Assembly (NCBI GenBank): GCA_964383365.1
Contig: CAYLHF010000009.1
Span: forward strand, 1-64,000
Direction of reading: 5' to 3'
From: CAYLHF01 sp964383365
GTDB taxonomy: Bacteria; Bacteroidota; Rhodothermia; Rhodothermales; UBA10348
Length of the DNA: 64,000 nucleotides
How positions within the stretch are numbered: position 1 is the stretch's first letter; each line of letters begins with the position of its first letter. The notes below the pieces were generated by a model. It made no database searches. It was given only the letters and a program-made list of their open reading frames with translations, and had not been told where the DNA came from. Of the stretch, positions 35,056-44,328 are shown piece after piece. A program made the position numbers and the translations under genes.

Positions 35056-35071
35056 GATTGGTTTTCCGCTG

Positions 35072-35347
35072 TTAGGCACTCTCTGAACTGCGCGTTCTAT
35101 CTGTGGAAGATACAGAATCTGTATCGTCCGAGTCACTCACAGACTCAACCAGATTCAGGGGGGCATCCGACTCAATGGCTTCTATCGTCTCCAGACGCGC
35201 GCTCAGTTCTTCGAGTTGGATTTCTACAGCAGAGATCCGTGCCATAGCGCCTTCCACGCTGTTGCCTTCATATCTGGAAAGCATCCTGAGAAGGAAAAAT
35301 ATGAGGATACCCGCGACCAGAAGGGCCGGGATGAACAGGAATATCAT
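35072..35347 (-). CDS. small membrane protein with coiled coil
   Basis: A 91-residue protein with one N-terminal helix (MIFLFIPALLVAGILIFFLL), then an amphipathic coiled-coil stretch (MARISAVEIQLEELSARLETIEAIE) and a Ser/Asp-rich tail. It is not a YggT/YlmG or SepF protein, although it occupies their place between YggS and DivIVA; the layout is loosely like PspB. It lies 12 bp after yggS and 16 bp before divIVA, so the three are co-transcribed. It may be a membrane partner of DivIVA; that is inference only. Confidence 0.7.
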   Translation of the reverse strand: MIFLFIPALLVAGILIFFLLRMLSRYEGNSVEGAMARISAVEIQLEELSARLETIEAIESDAPLNLVESVSDSDDTDSVSSTDRTRSSESA

Positions 35348-35359
35348 GGCTATGTGGAT

Positions 35360-36103
35360 TTAATTGTCTGTTCTCAGAGCCGTTGTCGGGGGCGGATCCG
35401 GGTACGTTCTTGAACCGAAAATACCACTACCCACTCTTACGTGCGAGGCCCCTTCCTCAATCGCGATCTCGTAATCCTCAGACATCCCCATCGAAAGGTA
35501 CCGACACTCCGGTGGAGTCAACGGATGATCGCGCAGGTTTCTGAGTTCGGTAAACTGTTCTCTGAGCCGGCGTTCGCCTCCATGGGGTGCTGCCATGCCC
35601 ATGAGTCCGATGACCCTTATCGACGAGAGGGGAACGATCGCGTGCAAGGCTTCGTGAAGATCTTCCGGGAAAAATCCGTGCTTGGATCCCTCCCTGGAAA
35701 TATTCACCTGTAGAAAACAGTCAAGGGGACTTTGTCCGGTCATTCGTTTTTCAATTTCCGACGCAAGATCTACCCGATCCAGCGCATGAAAGGTGTGAAT
35801 TGAATCCACGATCTGGCGGACCTTCTTTCGCTGTAGCGTTCCGATCAGATGCCACCGAATATCGGGGCATGTTTCCTCACTCTTGAAATGGGCTTGCTTG
35901 GATCGTAACTCCTGAACTTTATTCTCGCCAAAATCCCTTTGACCAAGATCATAGAGTGCCTCGATATGCGAAACGGGAAACGTTTTGGAGACCGCCACGA
36001 CAGTCACTTCGTCCGAACGCCGGCCCCCTCGTTCTGATGCGCTCTGTACGCGCGAGAGAACCGTCCTGTATCGTCGTTCGAGGAGTTCCAGATCCATCAT
36101 CAT
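35360..36103 (-). CDS. yggS: YggS/PLPBP-family pyridoxal phosphate homeostasis protein
   Basis: A single-domain alanine-racemase-like TIM barrel of 247 residues that binds pyridoxal 5'-phosphate without known catalysis and buffers vitamin B6 and amino acid pools. The Schiff-base lysine is Lys40 in VAVSKTFP. FGENKVQEL, WHLIGTLQRKK, FLQVNIS, GLMGM, LSMGMSEDYEIAI and HVRVGSGIFG are all present. The start is ATG 36103 (three consecutive Met codons occur); the frame begins at a TTG one base after the ABC-permease stop. It leads a set yggS, small membrane protein, divIVA. Confidence 0.94.
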   Translation of the reverse strand: MMMDLELLERRYRTVLSRVQSASERGGRRSDEVTVVAVSKTFPVSHIEALYDLGQRDFGENKVQELRSKQAHFKSEETCPDIRWHLIGTLQRKKVRQIVDSIHTFHALDRVDLASEIEKRMTGQSPLDCFLQVNISREGSKHGFFPEDLHEALHAIVPLSSIRVIGLMGMAAPHGGERRLREQFTELRNLRDHPLTPPECRYLSMGMSEDYEIAIEEGASHVRVGSGIFGSRTYPDPPPTTALRTDN

Positions 36104-36109
36104 AAACAA

Positions 36110-38641
36110 TTAATTATCAGATCTTAACACCTCCAGCGGTGGACGCTGGTAAATACCTCGGGAATTCCAGAGTCCAATCGTGACGGTAAGAACGATTTCA
36201 ATGGCAATTATCAGACCGGCCTGCTTCCAGGGAAAGATGAATGGAGAGTAGAAGACCCATCGGGCCAGTCCCCAACCCGCTCCCGTCGCCAGAATCAGTC
36301 CGGTAGTCGCCGCCATGAAACCCAAAACCAGATACTCAATGGACATGATTTGGAATATCTGCCGCCGTGATGCACCAATCGTCTTCAATAGAACGGTCTC
36401 CTCGATACGCTGAAACCGGCTCAGAATTACGGCTCCGGCAAGAACCAGAAGACCCGTTATAATACTGAAGAGGGACATGAATCGTACAATCAGCGAAATG
36501 CGCGAGAATATAGCCTCGAAAACTCCCAGTACAAGCGAAAGATCGATAGACGATATATTCGGATATGACCGCACGATGTCGGATTGAATAGATCCGGAGA
36601 CTTCGTCCGACTGAGCCCGCGCCAGGATCACGTTGAACTGAGGGGCCTGCTCCAGGACCCCCGCGGGGAATACGAAAAAGAAGTTGGTTCTCATTCGCCT
36701 CCACTCCACACCGCGGATACCCGAAATTCGGGTATGGACAAGAATGCCCTGAACGTCGAATGTAATCGAATCGCCAACAGAAACTCCGAGCGTCTCCGCG
36801 ATATCTTTTTCGATTGTCACGGGCACAATATCCAGGTCCTTTCCTACAACGGACCCGTCAAATTCGCCATCCAACAGTTCTTCCGTCTTTCCGAGATGCT
36901 CCCGATAGGTCGAACGATACTCTCGTCTATGCGCCCACGTCGTTCGTCGAGTTGAATCGGCTCTTAGATCACTGATACGTTCTCCTTTAATGGAATGAAG
37001 GCGCATGGTAACGATGGGGACTCTGTCGATAACGTCCAATCCGCGGGCGACGATGCGATGTTCGACGTCGGCAAGTTGATCCGGCTGAATGTCAAAAAAG
37101 ACCAGATTGGGTTGATCCTCTCCGGAGGCTACCGATACCTGCGACAGAAGCGTTCCCTGGGTGAACAGGAGTGTTCCGATAAGGAAGGAACCCAAACCGA
37201 GAGAGACCAGCATCATCGATGTCTGATTCCTCGGTCGATATAGATTGGCGATCCCCTGTCTCCAGACGTAGGGAAGTGATCGAGGGTAGTGTTTCCGGAG
37301 AATCCGTATCAGCATGGAGGCCACACCGCCCAGAAGTCCGAATACCGCGAGCAGAACCAGCGAATATCCGATTCCGATCCAAACCGACGGGGCCTGCACT
37401 ACCGCAAACAGGGATACGACCACGGATGTCGCGGTCACAATCGACCACCAGAGAATACTCCTTCTCTTCGGTTCACCGGAATCCACGTCGGATCGTAAAG
37501 CCAGCAGCGGAGATACATCTTTGACAGTAAGTAGCGGCAGGAGCGTAAAAAGCACCGTAACCGCAAGGCCGATACCGGCCCCCATGACTACGGACCCGGC
37601 AGACACTCCGAAATCGACGTCGACGGGTAGAAAATCACCCAACAACCCGGGTAGAACGGCCTGGATAGCGAACCCCAGGAGGACGCCAAAGGTAACGCCC
37701 ACGGCGCCCATACCGATGGACTGTACCAGATAGACCCCGAATGTAGGCCAGGACCGAGCTCCGAAGCACCTGAGTACGGCGACGGTTTGCACGCGTTGTC
37801 GGACGTATACATTCACTGCGCTTGCTACACCCAGGCTACCGAGCAGGAGGGCCATGAATCCCACAAGACTGAGAAATCGATAGAGATTCGACAGGGACTG
37901 ATCCCATCCGTCCTTCTGTTCCTGAATGGTATCGGTAGTGACCTGCTCCGCTACCAGGACGGGCTTGAGATCATCGACCAGGGTTTCTACATCTCGTCCG
38001 TCATCGAATTGAAAATACACTTCATATTCGGCCCTGCTGCCTTTCTGAAGTAGCGACCTGTCCAGATACCGTGACGGGATATAGATTCGAGGACTGAAGA
38101 GCATTACCGCTGCGGTCTCCCTTGGAGTTTGCAACAATCGTCCGGCAACCCGATACATCCGATCGCCGATTTGGACTGAATCTCCTATCGCGACGTTGAA
38201 CTGCTCCATGAGCGTCCCATCTACAAGTGCATTCCGGCCCTCGAGATAAAGCTCCGATGCCGATGCCGGATCAGTCTCGATCGCTCCGTAATACGGGTAT
38301 CCTCCTTCGTTCGCTCTGACGGTTGCCAACCGCGCATCGTCGGTCCGGGGGAAATACGCCATGGACGCAAAAGACGTTCTACGACTCTGTTGACCACCAA
38401 TCGAATCGACGACAGCCTCTATCCGATCCGTGAAGGGCCGGGTGCTCTCGAAACTCAGGTCAGCTCCGAGCAGTTCTCCCGCCTGGCTGTCGACGGCAGA
38501 ACGGAGACTGTCACCAAACGAGTTTATGGATACGAGGGCGGCCACTCCGAGAACCATCGAAGAGACAAAGATGGCCATCTTTCTTCTGCTGCCACGGCTA
38601 TCCCGCCAGGCCATTAGAAGAATCCACCTGAATGTATCCAT
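36110..38641 (-). CDS. ybbP: YbbP-like ABC transporter permease (FtsX domains)
   Basis: An 843-residue membrane protein with the MacB/FtsX-type layout duplicated: an N-terminal helix (~20-42), a periplasmic domain, three helices (~255-385), a second set starting near 415-470, another periplasmic domain and three C-terminal helices. FtsX blocks are LLGSLGVASAVNVYVRQR and the C-terminal ETVLLKTIGASRRQIFQI. This is the organisation of E. coli YbbP, partner of YbbA, implicated in release of hydrophobic substances from the envelope. ATG 38641 is preferred to ATG 38659 because AGGGAG lies just before it. It is co-transcribed with the ATPase gene (7 bp gap). Confidence 0.9.
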   Translation of the reverse strand: MDTFRWILLMAWRDSRGSRRKMAIFVSSMVLGVAALVSINSFGDSLRSAVDSQAGELLGADLSFESTRPFTDRIEAVVDSIGGQQSRRTSFASMAYFPRTDDARLATVRANEGGYPYYGAIETDPASASELYLEGRNALVDGTLMEQFNVAIGDSVQIGDRMYRVAGRLLQTPRETAAVMLFSPRIYIPSRYLDRSLLQKGSRAEYEVYFQFDDGRDVETLVDDLKPVLVAEQVTTDTIQEQKDGWDQSLSNLYRFLSLVGFMALLLGSLGVASAVNVYVRQRVQTVAVLRCFGARSWPTFGVYLVQSIGMGAVGVTFGVLLGFAIQAVLPGLLGDFLPVDVDFGVSAGSVVMGAGIGLAVTVLFTLLPLLTVKDVSPLLALRSDVDSGEPKRRSILWWSIVTATSVVVSLFAVVQAPSVWIGIGYSLVLLAVFGLLGGVASMLIRILRKHYPRSLPYVWRQGIANLYRPRNQTSMMLVSLGLGSFLIGTLLFTQGTLLSQVSVASGEDQPNLVFFDIQPDQLADVEHRIVARGLDVIDRVPIVTMRLHSIKGERISDLRADSTRRTTWAHRREYRSTYREHLGKTEELLDGEFDGSVVGKDLDIVPVTIEKDIAETLGVSVGDSITFDVQGILVHTRISGIRGVEWRRMRTNFFFVFPAGVLEQAPQFNVILARAQSDEVSGSIQSDIVRSYPNISSIDLSLVLGVFEAIFSRISLIVRFMSLFSIITGLLVLAGAVILSRFQRIEETVLLKTIGASRRQIFQIMSIEYLVLGFMAATTGLILATGAGWGLARWVFYSPFIFPWKQAGLIIAIEIVLTVTIGLWNSRGIYQRPPLEVLRSDN

Positions 38642-38648
38642 GTTCTCC

Positions 38649-39377
38649 CTATCGGTCATTTTCTATCGGGTCGGCGGAGGCTTCGGACACGGTTGGAGCA
38701 TTCAGAATATCGTCGTAAATCAATCCATTCCTGAGTGTGATGACGCGATCGCATCTCGCGGCCAGTTCGGCATCGTGCGTCACCAGTACCAGCGTCGTGC
38801 GTTCGATCCTGTTCAGTTCAAACATCAAATCGATGACATCTCGCCCTGTATCCGTATCCAGGTTCCCCGTAGGTTCGTCTGCGAATAAAATTTCCGGCTT
38901 GTTTACGAAGGCTCGGGCGAGACCGACTCGCTGCTGCTCCCCGCCGGAAAGTTGAACCGGATAATGGTCCAGTCGATCACCCAATCCTACCCGGGCCAAA
39001 AGGTCATCGGCAATCTCACGCATGCCAGATCGCCCCCTGAGTTCTCCGGGAACCATGACATTTTCGACCGCTGTAAGTGTCGGAATAAGCCGAAACGACT
39101 GAAACACGAAGCCGACATGTTCATTTCGTATAGTCGCACGTTCGTCTTCACTGAGGGAGTCGAGGCCGAAGGAACACAGTTCCACGGTACCTTTTGAAGG
39201 ACGATCCAGTCCAGCACACAGACCCAGGAGGGTCGTTTTCCCACTTCCCGAGGGCCCGACGATCGCACATGTATCACCGGCCGCCAAATCAAAAGTAATA
39301 TCCGACAGAACGGTGAGTTCGTGGTCTCCGCTTCGAAACGTCTTCGAAAGATCTGCCACAGATAAAACGATTCGCAT
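38649..39377 (-). CDS. ybbA: YbbA-like ABC transporter ATP-binding protein
   Basis: A 242-residue ABC ATPase of the LolD/MacB type. Walker A is GPSGSGKTT, the Q-loop FVFQSFRLIPTLTA, the signature LSGGEQQRVGLARAF, Walker B ILFADEPTGNLD and the H-loop LVTHDAELAARCDRV. FVFQSFRLIPTL and the AARCDR ending are strikingly close to E. coli YbbA. ATG 39377 is chosen; an in-frame TTG at 39389 would nearly touch the divergent tesA start. It pairs with the large permease downstream and is divergent from the TesA-like esterase, the arrangement also found in E. coli. Confidence 0.93.
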   Translation of the reverse strand: MRIVLSVADLSKTFRSGDHELTVLSDITFDLAAGDTCAIVGPSGSGKTTLLGLCAGLDRPSKGTVELCSFGLDSLSEDERATIRNEHVGFVFQSFRLIPTLTAVENVMVPGELRGRSGMREIADDLLARVGLGDRLDHYPVQLSGGEQQRVGLARAFVNKPEILFADEPTGNLDTDTGRDVIDLMFELNRIERTTLVLVTHDAELAARCDRVITLRNGLIYDDILNAPTVSEASADPIENDR

Positions 39378-39384
39378 ATATTTC
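39352..39384 (+). promoter_or_regulatory. possible promoter of tesA inside the ybbA 5' end
   Basis: TCTG (39352-39355), 21 nt, TATATTTC (39377-39384), 7 nt, then the tesA ATG. This is a one-mismatch version of the promoter before the UPF0047-like gene at 13094-13125, with identical spacings. It overlaps the first codons of ybbA. Confidence 0.4.
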
Positions 39385-39391
39385 AGCAACT

Positions 39392-40216
39392 ATGAGATTT
39401 CGATTAGAACATATCTGGATGTTTATTGCGCTTCTGAGCATCTCTTCCTGCACCACAAGCGAAACCGACGATCCCGCGTCCCAATCCTCTGTAACGACTG
39501 ACTCCGCGGGACCCGGTTCAATTTCGACGGCAGATACGCTGGCCCGGACACCCGGAACAAACTCGGATAAGACCGGAAGTCGCTCCTCTACGGAGGATCG
39601 ACGCATAGTGTTTCTCGGCGACAGTATCACGGCTGGATTTGGAGTCGATCCGGACGAGGCATTTCCGTCGCTTGTTCAGAATCGAATCGACAGCCTCTCC
39701 CTGGCATTTGATGTGGTCAACGCCGGGATAAGCGGAGACACCAGTACGGGAGGACTTCAGCGTCTACCCTGGTTGCTCCGGAATAGAATCGATGTGCTGG
39801 TACTCGAATTGGGCGGAAACGACGGTCTTCGCGGTGTAGACCTGTCCGTAACCTATCGGAATCTCTCTCAGATAGTCGAGAAAACCAGAGAGAGATATCC
39901 CGCCTGCCAGATCGTACTGGCCGGAATGCAGGTCCCGCCCAATCTGGGGCACACCTATACGAACGAGTTCAGGTCTCTTTTCCCGCGCCTGGCAGCTAAA
40001 TATCAGATCGATCTGATCCCTTTCCTTCTGGAATCGGTAGGAGGAGAACCCGAATTGAACCAACCCGACCAGATTCATCCAAACGTAACGGGCCACCAGA
40101 TCGTGGCGGTCACGGTATGGAAAACGCTCCTCCCGGTCCTGGAAAGAATCGGCGTAAATTCGCCTCCACCCGACCGTGATATAAACCGGTCGGAGGCGAG
40201 CCCCCGATCAGAGTGA
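39392..40216 (+). CDS. tesA: TesA-like SGNH esterase lipoprotein
   Basis: A 274-residue SGNH/GDSL hydrolase related to TesA (thioesterase I/lysophospholipase L1). The N terminus is a lipoprotein signal ending LSISSC, with Cys20 as the lipidation site, then a Ser/Thr-rich linker (21-68). Catalytic blocks are FLGDSIT (Ser78), the oxyanion GGND (Asn143) and DQIHPN (Asp226, His229). E. coli TesA is soluble periplasmic; here a lipid anchor and linker are added. It is divergent from ybbA with only 14 bp between start codons and convergent with pntB (9-nt overlap). Confidence 0.92.
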   Translation: MRFRLEHIWMFIALLSISSCTTSETDDPASQSSVTTDSAGPGSISTADTLARTPGTNSDKTGSRSSTEDRRIVFLGDSITAGFGVDPDEAFPSLVQNRIDSLSLAFDVVNAGISGDTSTGGLQRLPWLLRNRIDVLVLELGGNDGLRGVDLSVTYRNLSQIVEKTRERYPACQIVLAGMQVPPNLGHTYTNEFRSLFPRLAAKYQIDLIPFLLESVGGEPELNQPDQIHPNVTGHQIVAVTVWKTLLPVLERIGVNSPPPDRDINRSEASPRSE

Positions 40217-41647
40217 CTTCAGCTCCGTTACAACTTCGGAAATGGAATCCTTTGCATCTCCGAATAGCATCCGGTTGTTGACGTTGTAGAACAATTCGTT
40301 GCCGATCCCCGCATACCCCGGACGCATACTTCTCTTCAGGACAATCGATGTTCTGGCCTTGTCTACGTTCAGGATTGGCATCCCGTAGATCGGACTCGAT
40401 TTATCGTGGCGGGCTGCAGGATTTACAACATCATTCGCCCCGATAACCATGGCCACGTCGCAGTTTTCAAATTCCCCGTTGATGTCATCCATTTCCACGA
40501 GAAGGTCGTAGGACACATTAGCCTCCGCCAGAAGCACGTTCATGTGTCCCGGCATACGACCTGCTACCGGGTGGATACCAAATTTCACCGTGACACCCTT
40601 CTTTTGAAGTTCGTCGGCAAGTTCACGAACGGCGTGTTGTGCCTGCGCGACAGCCATCCCATAACCGGGTACAATAATCACATTCTCGGCATAGGCGAGC
40701 AGAATAGCCGTATCGTCGGGCGTCGTCGACTGCACCGTTTTCCCCTCAAAAGAGGACGCTTCCGAAGATGATTCCTGAGAATCGCCTCCGAAGCCACCGA
40801 GGAGTACGCTCAGCAGAGACCGATTCATGGCCACGCACATGATATTGGTCAGGATCAGTCCAGAAGATCCAACGAGCGCGCCACTCACAATCAGGGCGGT
40901 ATTATCCAAAACAAACCCCGTAGCTGCCGCGGCCAGTCCCGAATAGGAATTCAGGAGTGCAACAACCACCGGCATATCTGCGCCCCCGATGGGTATCACC
41001 AGCAGAATCCCGAGTACAAAGGCTACGCCTGCAACAATATAGGCTCCATCGACAACCGGTCCGGAAACTGCCGGAAAGTCAGGCGCACCCGTGATCATGA
41101 ATACCAATCCTGTTACCGCACCCAGAGCCATCAGAATGGTCAGGAGTCGCATGCCGGGAAATGAGATCGGATTTCCACTGATTCGACCGGAGAGTTTACC
41201 GAATGCCACGAATGAGCCGGTAAATGTCACCATACCGATAAGCAGGCTCAAAGCGATGGTCACGGCCGCCGTCGTGGAGAAAAGTTCTCCGTCCGGTCCC
41301 ATGGTCGCTCCCGGCATCATGATCCGGGCTATTTCAGCGCCGGCCACACCTACAGACGCGATTCCGCCGAATCCGTTGAAGGCAGCCACGAGTTCAGGCA
41401 TTCCGGTCATCTCTACTCTCTTTGCCAGAAAAGCACCAATGAGACCTCCGATTACAAATCCTGCAATCATTTCTGCAGGTGTAAGGAGCTTGTGCATGAA
41501 GAGTGTAGCAACGACGGCAATGAGCATTCCGACTGCCGCGAGTTGATTGCCCTGCCTGGCGGTAGCCGGCGATTGAAGGCGTTTCAAACCGTAAATAAAG
41601 AGTACTGCGGCGATCAGGTATGCAATATCTATCAGAGATTGGAGCAT
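40208..41647 (-). CDS. pntB: NAD(P) transhydrogenase subunit beta
   Basis: A 479-residue membrane subunit of the proton-translocating transhydrogenase. About eight or nine helices fill residues 1-270, followed by the soluble NADP(H)-binding domain (dIII, about 300-479) with VPGYGMAVAQAQH, IHPVAGRMPGHMNVLLAEA, VIGANDVVNPAA and MPGYAGIGN-like RPGYAGIGNELF. It couples proton entry to hydride transfer from NADH to NADP+, supplying NADPH. It is the third gene of a pntAA-pntAB-pntB operon. Its stop overlaps the tesA stop by 9 nt. Confidence 0.96.
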   Translation of the reverse strand: MLQSLIDIAYLIAAVLFIYGLKRLQSPATARQGNQLAAVGMLIAVVATLFMHKLLTPAEMIAGFVIGGLIGAFLAKRVEMTGMPELVAAFNGFGGIASVGVAGAEIARIMMPGATMGPDGELFSTTAAVTIALSLLIGMVTFTGSFVAFGKLSGRISGNPISFPGMRLLTILMALGAVTGLVFMITGAPDFPAVSGPVVDGAYIVAGVAFVLGILLVIPIGGADMPVVVALLNSYSGLAAAATGFVLDNTALIVSGALVGSSGLILTNIMCVAMNRSLLSVLLGGFGGDSQESSSEASSFEGKTVQSTTPDDTAILLAYAENVIIVPGYGMAVAQAQHAVRELADELQKKGVTVKFGIHPVAGRMPGHMNVLLAEANVSYDLLVEMDDINGEFENCDVAMVIGANDVVNPAARHDKSSPIYGMPILNVDKARTSIVLKRSMRPGYAGIGNELFYNVNNRMLFGDAKDSISEVVTELKSL

Positions 41648-41697
41648 TTCAGGTCAGTTCTTTCGTTTTTTGGAGTCGGTAATACCAGCGTCGGTCC

Positions 41698-41970
41698 CTA
41701 CTTCTTCTTGAACATCTGCAACATCCTGTCGGTAACCATAAATCCACCGACCACATTGATTGTCGCAAATATCATCGCAGCGAATCCCAGCCACTTGGCT
41801 GCGTCCCCTCCTACCATGCCCGCAACGACAAGCGCACCGACAATGGTGATCCCACTGATGGCATTTGAGCCAGACATGAGTGGGGTGTGCAGCGTGGCCG
41901 GCACCTTACTGATTACTTCCATACCGATAAATCCGGCAAGAACGAATACGATAATGTTTTCAAGCAGCAT
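41698..41970 (-). CDS. pntAB: NAD(P) transhydrogenase subunit alpha, membrane part (PntAB)
   Basis: A 90-residue protein with three hydrophobic helices: MLLENIIVFVLAGFIGMEVI, ISGITIVGALVVAGM and FAAMIFATINVVGGF. VPATLHTPLMSGSNAISG is the conserved loop of the alpha-subunit membrane domain. In E. coli it is the C-terminal part of a fused PntA; here it is a separate gene, as in Rhodospirillum rubrum. It lies 21 bp after pntAA and 50 bp before pntB. Confidence 0.94.
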   Translation of the reverse strand: MLLENIIVFVLAGFIGMEVISKVPATLHTPLMSGSNAISGITIVGALVVAGMVGGDAAKWLGFAAMIFATINVVGGFMVTDRMLQMFKKK

Positions 41971-41991
41971 GATAATTCTCCGGATTGGGTC

Positions 41992-43122
41992 TCAGTCGAT
42001 TAATGATTTTACACGTTCATTCTTTACGGCCCCGTCATGAGTAACACAGGCCCCGGTAAATACGTCATCCTCGAAGTTGACATGGAAGCCATCTTCGTCA
42101 GTGAAGTCCTGAACGACAGCGTGGACCGTCTTCGAATAAAGTTGGGATGCATTTACCGGCATATCGGCCGGTAAGTTAGTACCACCGAAAATGGTAACAC
42201 CGTGTCGGACTACGTTTTCGTTGGGCTCTGTCAAAGCACAGTTTCCGCCGTTTGCCGCCGCCATATCTACAATCACGGACCCGGCTGCCATCGCTTTTAC
42301 GGCATCCTCTGTGACCAAAATGGGGGCCTTTCGTCCTGGAATCAATGCAGTGGAGATTACTACATCAGATTTGCCAATGAAGGGTACCAGCAACTCCGTC
42401 TGACGGGCAGCTTTCTCCTCAACAAGCGCTTTGGCATATCCTCCGGCATCCTGCATATTCTCCGTTTCAAGCGGAAGTTCTACAAACGTCGCACCCAGAC
42501 TCTGCACCTCCTCCTTGACCGCATCTCGAATATCGTAGGCAGAAACCCTCGCGCCGAGCCTGCGTGCAGTGGCGATGGCCTGCAGACCCGCCACGCCGGC
42601 ACCCAGGATAAGTACATTGGCCGGTCTGATCGTTCCCGCTGCTGTGGTAAGGAGCGGGAAGAACTTCGGAAGCGCCGAGGCCGCTGTCAGAACGGCCCGG
42701 TAGCCGCCAATCGAACTCAGCGCCGAGAGTGCATCCATTTTTTGTGCACGCGAGATCCGAGGCACCAGTTCCATGGCAAGGGCTGTAATCCCTTTTTCAG
42801 CAAGGTTTTTGCTGATTTCAGGTTGGTCGAGCGGGCTTAAAAAACTGATTAATGTATGCCCCTTTTGCATAAGCGCAATTTCATCACCTGATGGGGGTTG
42901 AACCTTCAGTACGATATCGGCAGCGAAGATGTCTTCGCGGCTAGCCACTACCGCTCCTGAATCCACATAGTCACTGTCCGGAACGTACGCAGCATCTCCA
43001 GCAGATGCCTCAACGAGGACCGTCGCTCCGTCTTTAACGAGTTTTTTTACGATTTCCGGGACAACTGCCACCAGTTTTTCTCCCGGTGCCGTTTCTCTGG
43101 GTACGCCTACTGTGTATGCCAT
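41992..43122 (-). CDS. pntAA: NAD(P) transhydrogenase subunit alpha, soluble part (PntAA)
   Basis: The 376-residue NAD(H)-binding domain I of the transhydrogenase. It starts YTVGVPRETAPGEKLVAVVP, a signature shared with alanine dehydrogenase. The Rossmann motif is LILGAGVAGLQAIATARRLGA, followed by AYDIRDAVKEEVQSLGA and the mobile loop near KSDVVISTALIPGRKAP. It is the first gene of the three-gene operon; the separate subunits make this the split-alpha type. The 109 bp to serC contain the likely promoter; I see no clear box. Confidence 0.96.
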   Translation of the reverse strand: MAYTVGVPRETAPGEKLVAVVPEIVKKLVKDGATVLVEASAGDAAYVPDSDYVDSGAVVASREDIFAADIVLKVQPPSGDEIALMQKGHTLISFLSPLDQPEISKNLAEKGITALAMELVPRISRAQKMDALSALSSIGGYRAVLTAASALPKFFPLLTTAAGTIRPANVLILGAGVAGLQAIATARRLGARVSAYDIRDAVKEEVQSLGATFVELPLETENMQDAGGYAKALVEEKAARQTELLVPFIGKSDVVISTALIPGRKAPILVTEDAVKAMAAGSVIVDMAAANGGNCALTEPNENVVRHGVTIFGGTNLPADMPVNASQLYSKTVHAVVQDFTDEDGFHVNFEDDVFTGACVTHDGAVKNERVKSLID

Positions 43123-43231
43123 AGTTACTTTATTAGGATCGGATTAGGTCGCGCCCTATATACAACGCGCGCGCCGTGCTTGCAATCTGTGGATTGTGAG
43201 AGCCGCCCCGCACAACCTGTCGGTGAATCCA

Positions 43232-44308
43232 TTACGTGCTGCCAGAATTCCTCTCGAATCGGTCCATGAATGAGATGAGAGCCGCGACAGCCTCTTCCGT
43301 ACACGCATTGTAGATAGACGCTCTGATCCCGCCGACCGATCGGTGTCCTTTCAGTGCAACCAATCCTTCAACGGCCGCCTCGGAGATAAATCGCTGCTCC
43401 AGTTCTTCCGTTGCCAGGCGAAACGTAACGTTCATCTGTGAGCGAGAGTCATCGTGGGCGGTTCCTGTGTAAAAACCATTCCTGTCTATACGCTCATACA
43501 ATGCGTTGGCCTTCTCTGTATTTCTTTTCCCCATGGCTGTTAGACCCCCCGAAGCCTGAATCCACGTAAGCACTTTGTCAACCATATACACGGCGAAGAC
43601 CGGTGGCGTATTGAAGAGCTTGGCCACATGCGTACCGTAATCGAGCATGGTCGGAACATTACTGTTCCTTCTTTCCAGGAACGAGTCCCGAATCAACACG
43701 ACCGTTACACCGGACGGGCCGACGTTCTTCTGTGCACCGGCGTAGACGAGGCCGTGGCCCGAATAGTCGGTTGGCCGACTCAGAAAATCACTCGATGCAT
43801 CGCAGACGAGAGGAGCGTCGGTCTCAGGCGGATTCAAATACTGAGTTCCGAAAATCGTATTGTTGGACGTGTAATGGACGTATGCAGCACCTGATGTACG
43901 AACGGTCTCGGCTGACGGAATTGAAACAAACCCGTGCTCCTCGCCAGACGCCGCCACACGTGTGTTTCCACATCGTTTGGCTTCGGCAACGGCTTTTTTC
44001 GACCACGCGCCTGTCACCAGGTAATCGGCAGTGTGATCCGGACCAAGAAAATTCAGGGGTACCTGATAGAACTGCATCGACGCGCCTCCCTGCAGAAACA
44101 GGACGTGCCAATCATCCTCCAGGCCAAGTAACTGCCGTAACGTAGAAACGGCGTGTTCTGTCAGGGCTGTGTACTGCTTCGACCGGTGGCTGATCTCCAT
44201 CACAGACGCTCCCGCATCCTTGTAAGAAAGCATCTCATCGCGTGCTTCCTCGAGCACGGACACCGGAAGTGCGCCCGGGCCTGCGGAAAAATTATAGAAT
44301 CTGTTCAT
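43232..44308 (-). CDS. serC: phosphoserine aminotransferase
   Basis: A PLP enzyme of 358 residues that converts 3-phosphohydroxypyruvate plus glutamate to O-phosphoserine; it may also serve pyridoxine synthesis. YNFSAGPGALP starts the protein, LFLQGGASMQF binds phosphate, VCDASSDFLSRP contains the PLP Asp, and Lys194 in AGAQKNVGPSG forms the Schiff base. It is last in the DUF1015-serA-serC operon, 20 bp after serA. No serB follows, so the phosphatase lies elsewhere or the step is done by another protein. Confidence 0.97.
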   Translation of the reverse strand: MNRFYNFSAGPGALPVSVLEEARDEMLSYKDAGASVMEISHRSKQYTALTEHAVSTLRQLLGLEDDWHVLFLQGGASMQFYQVPLNFLGPDHTADYLVTGAWSKKAVAEAKRCGNTRVAASGEEHGFVSIPSAETVRTSGAAYVHYTSNNTIFGTQYLNPPETDAPLVCDASSDFLSRPTDYSGHGLVYAGAQKNVGPSGVTVVLIRDSFLERRNSNVPTMLDYGTHVAKLFNTPPVFAVYMVDKVLTWIQASGGLTAMGKRNTEKANALYERIDRNGFYTGTAHDDSRSQMNVTFRLATEELEQRFISEAAVEGLVALKGHRSVGGIRASIYNACTEEAVAALISFMDRFERNSGST

Positions 44309-44328
44309 ACGGTTTGAACGTTGATATT

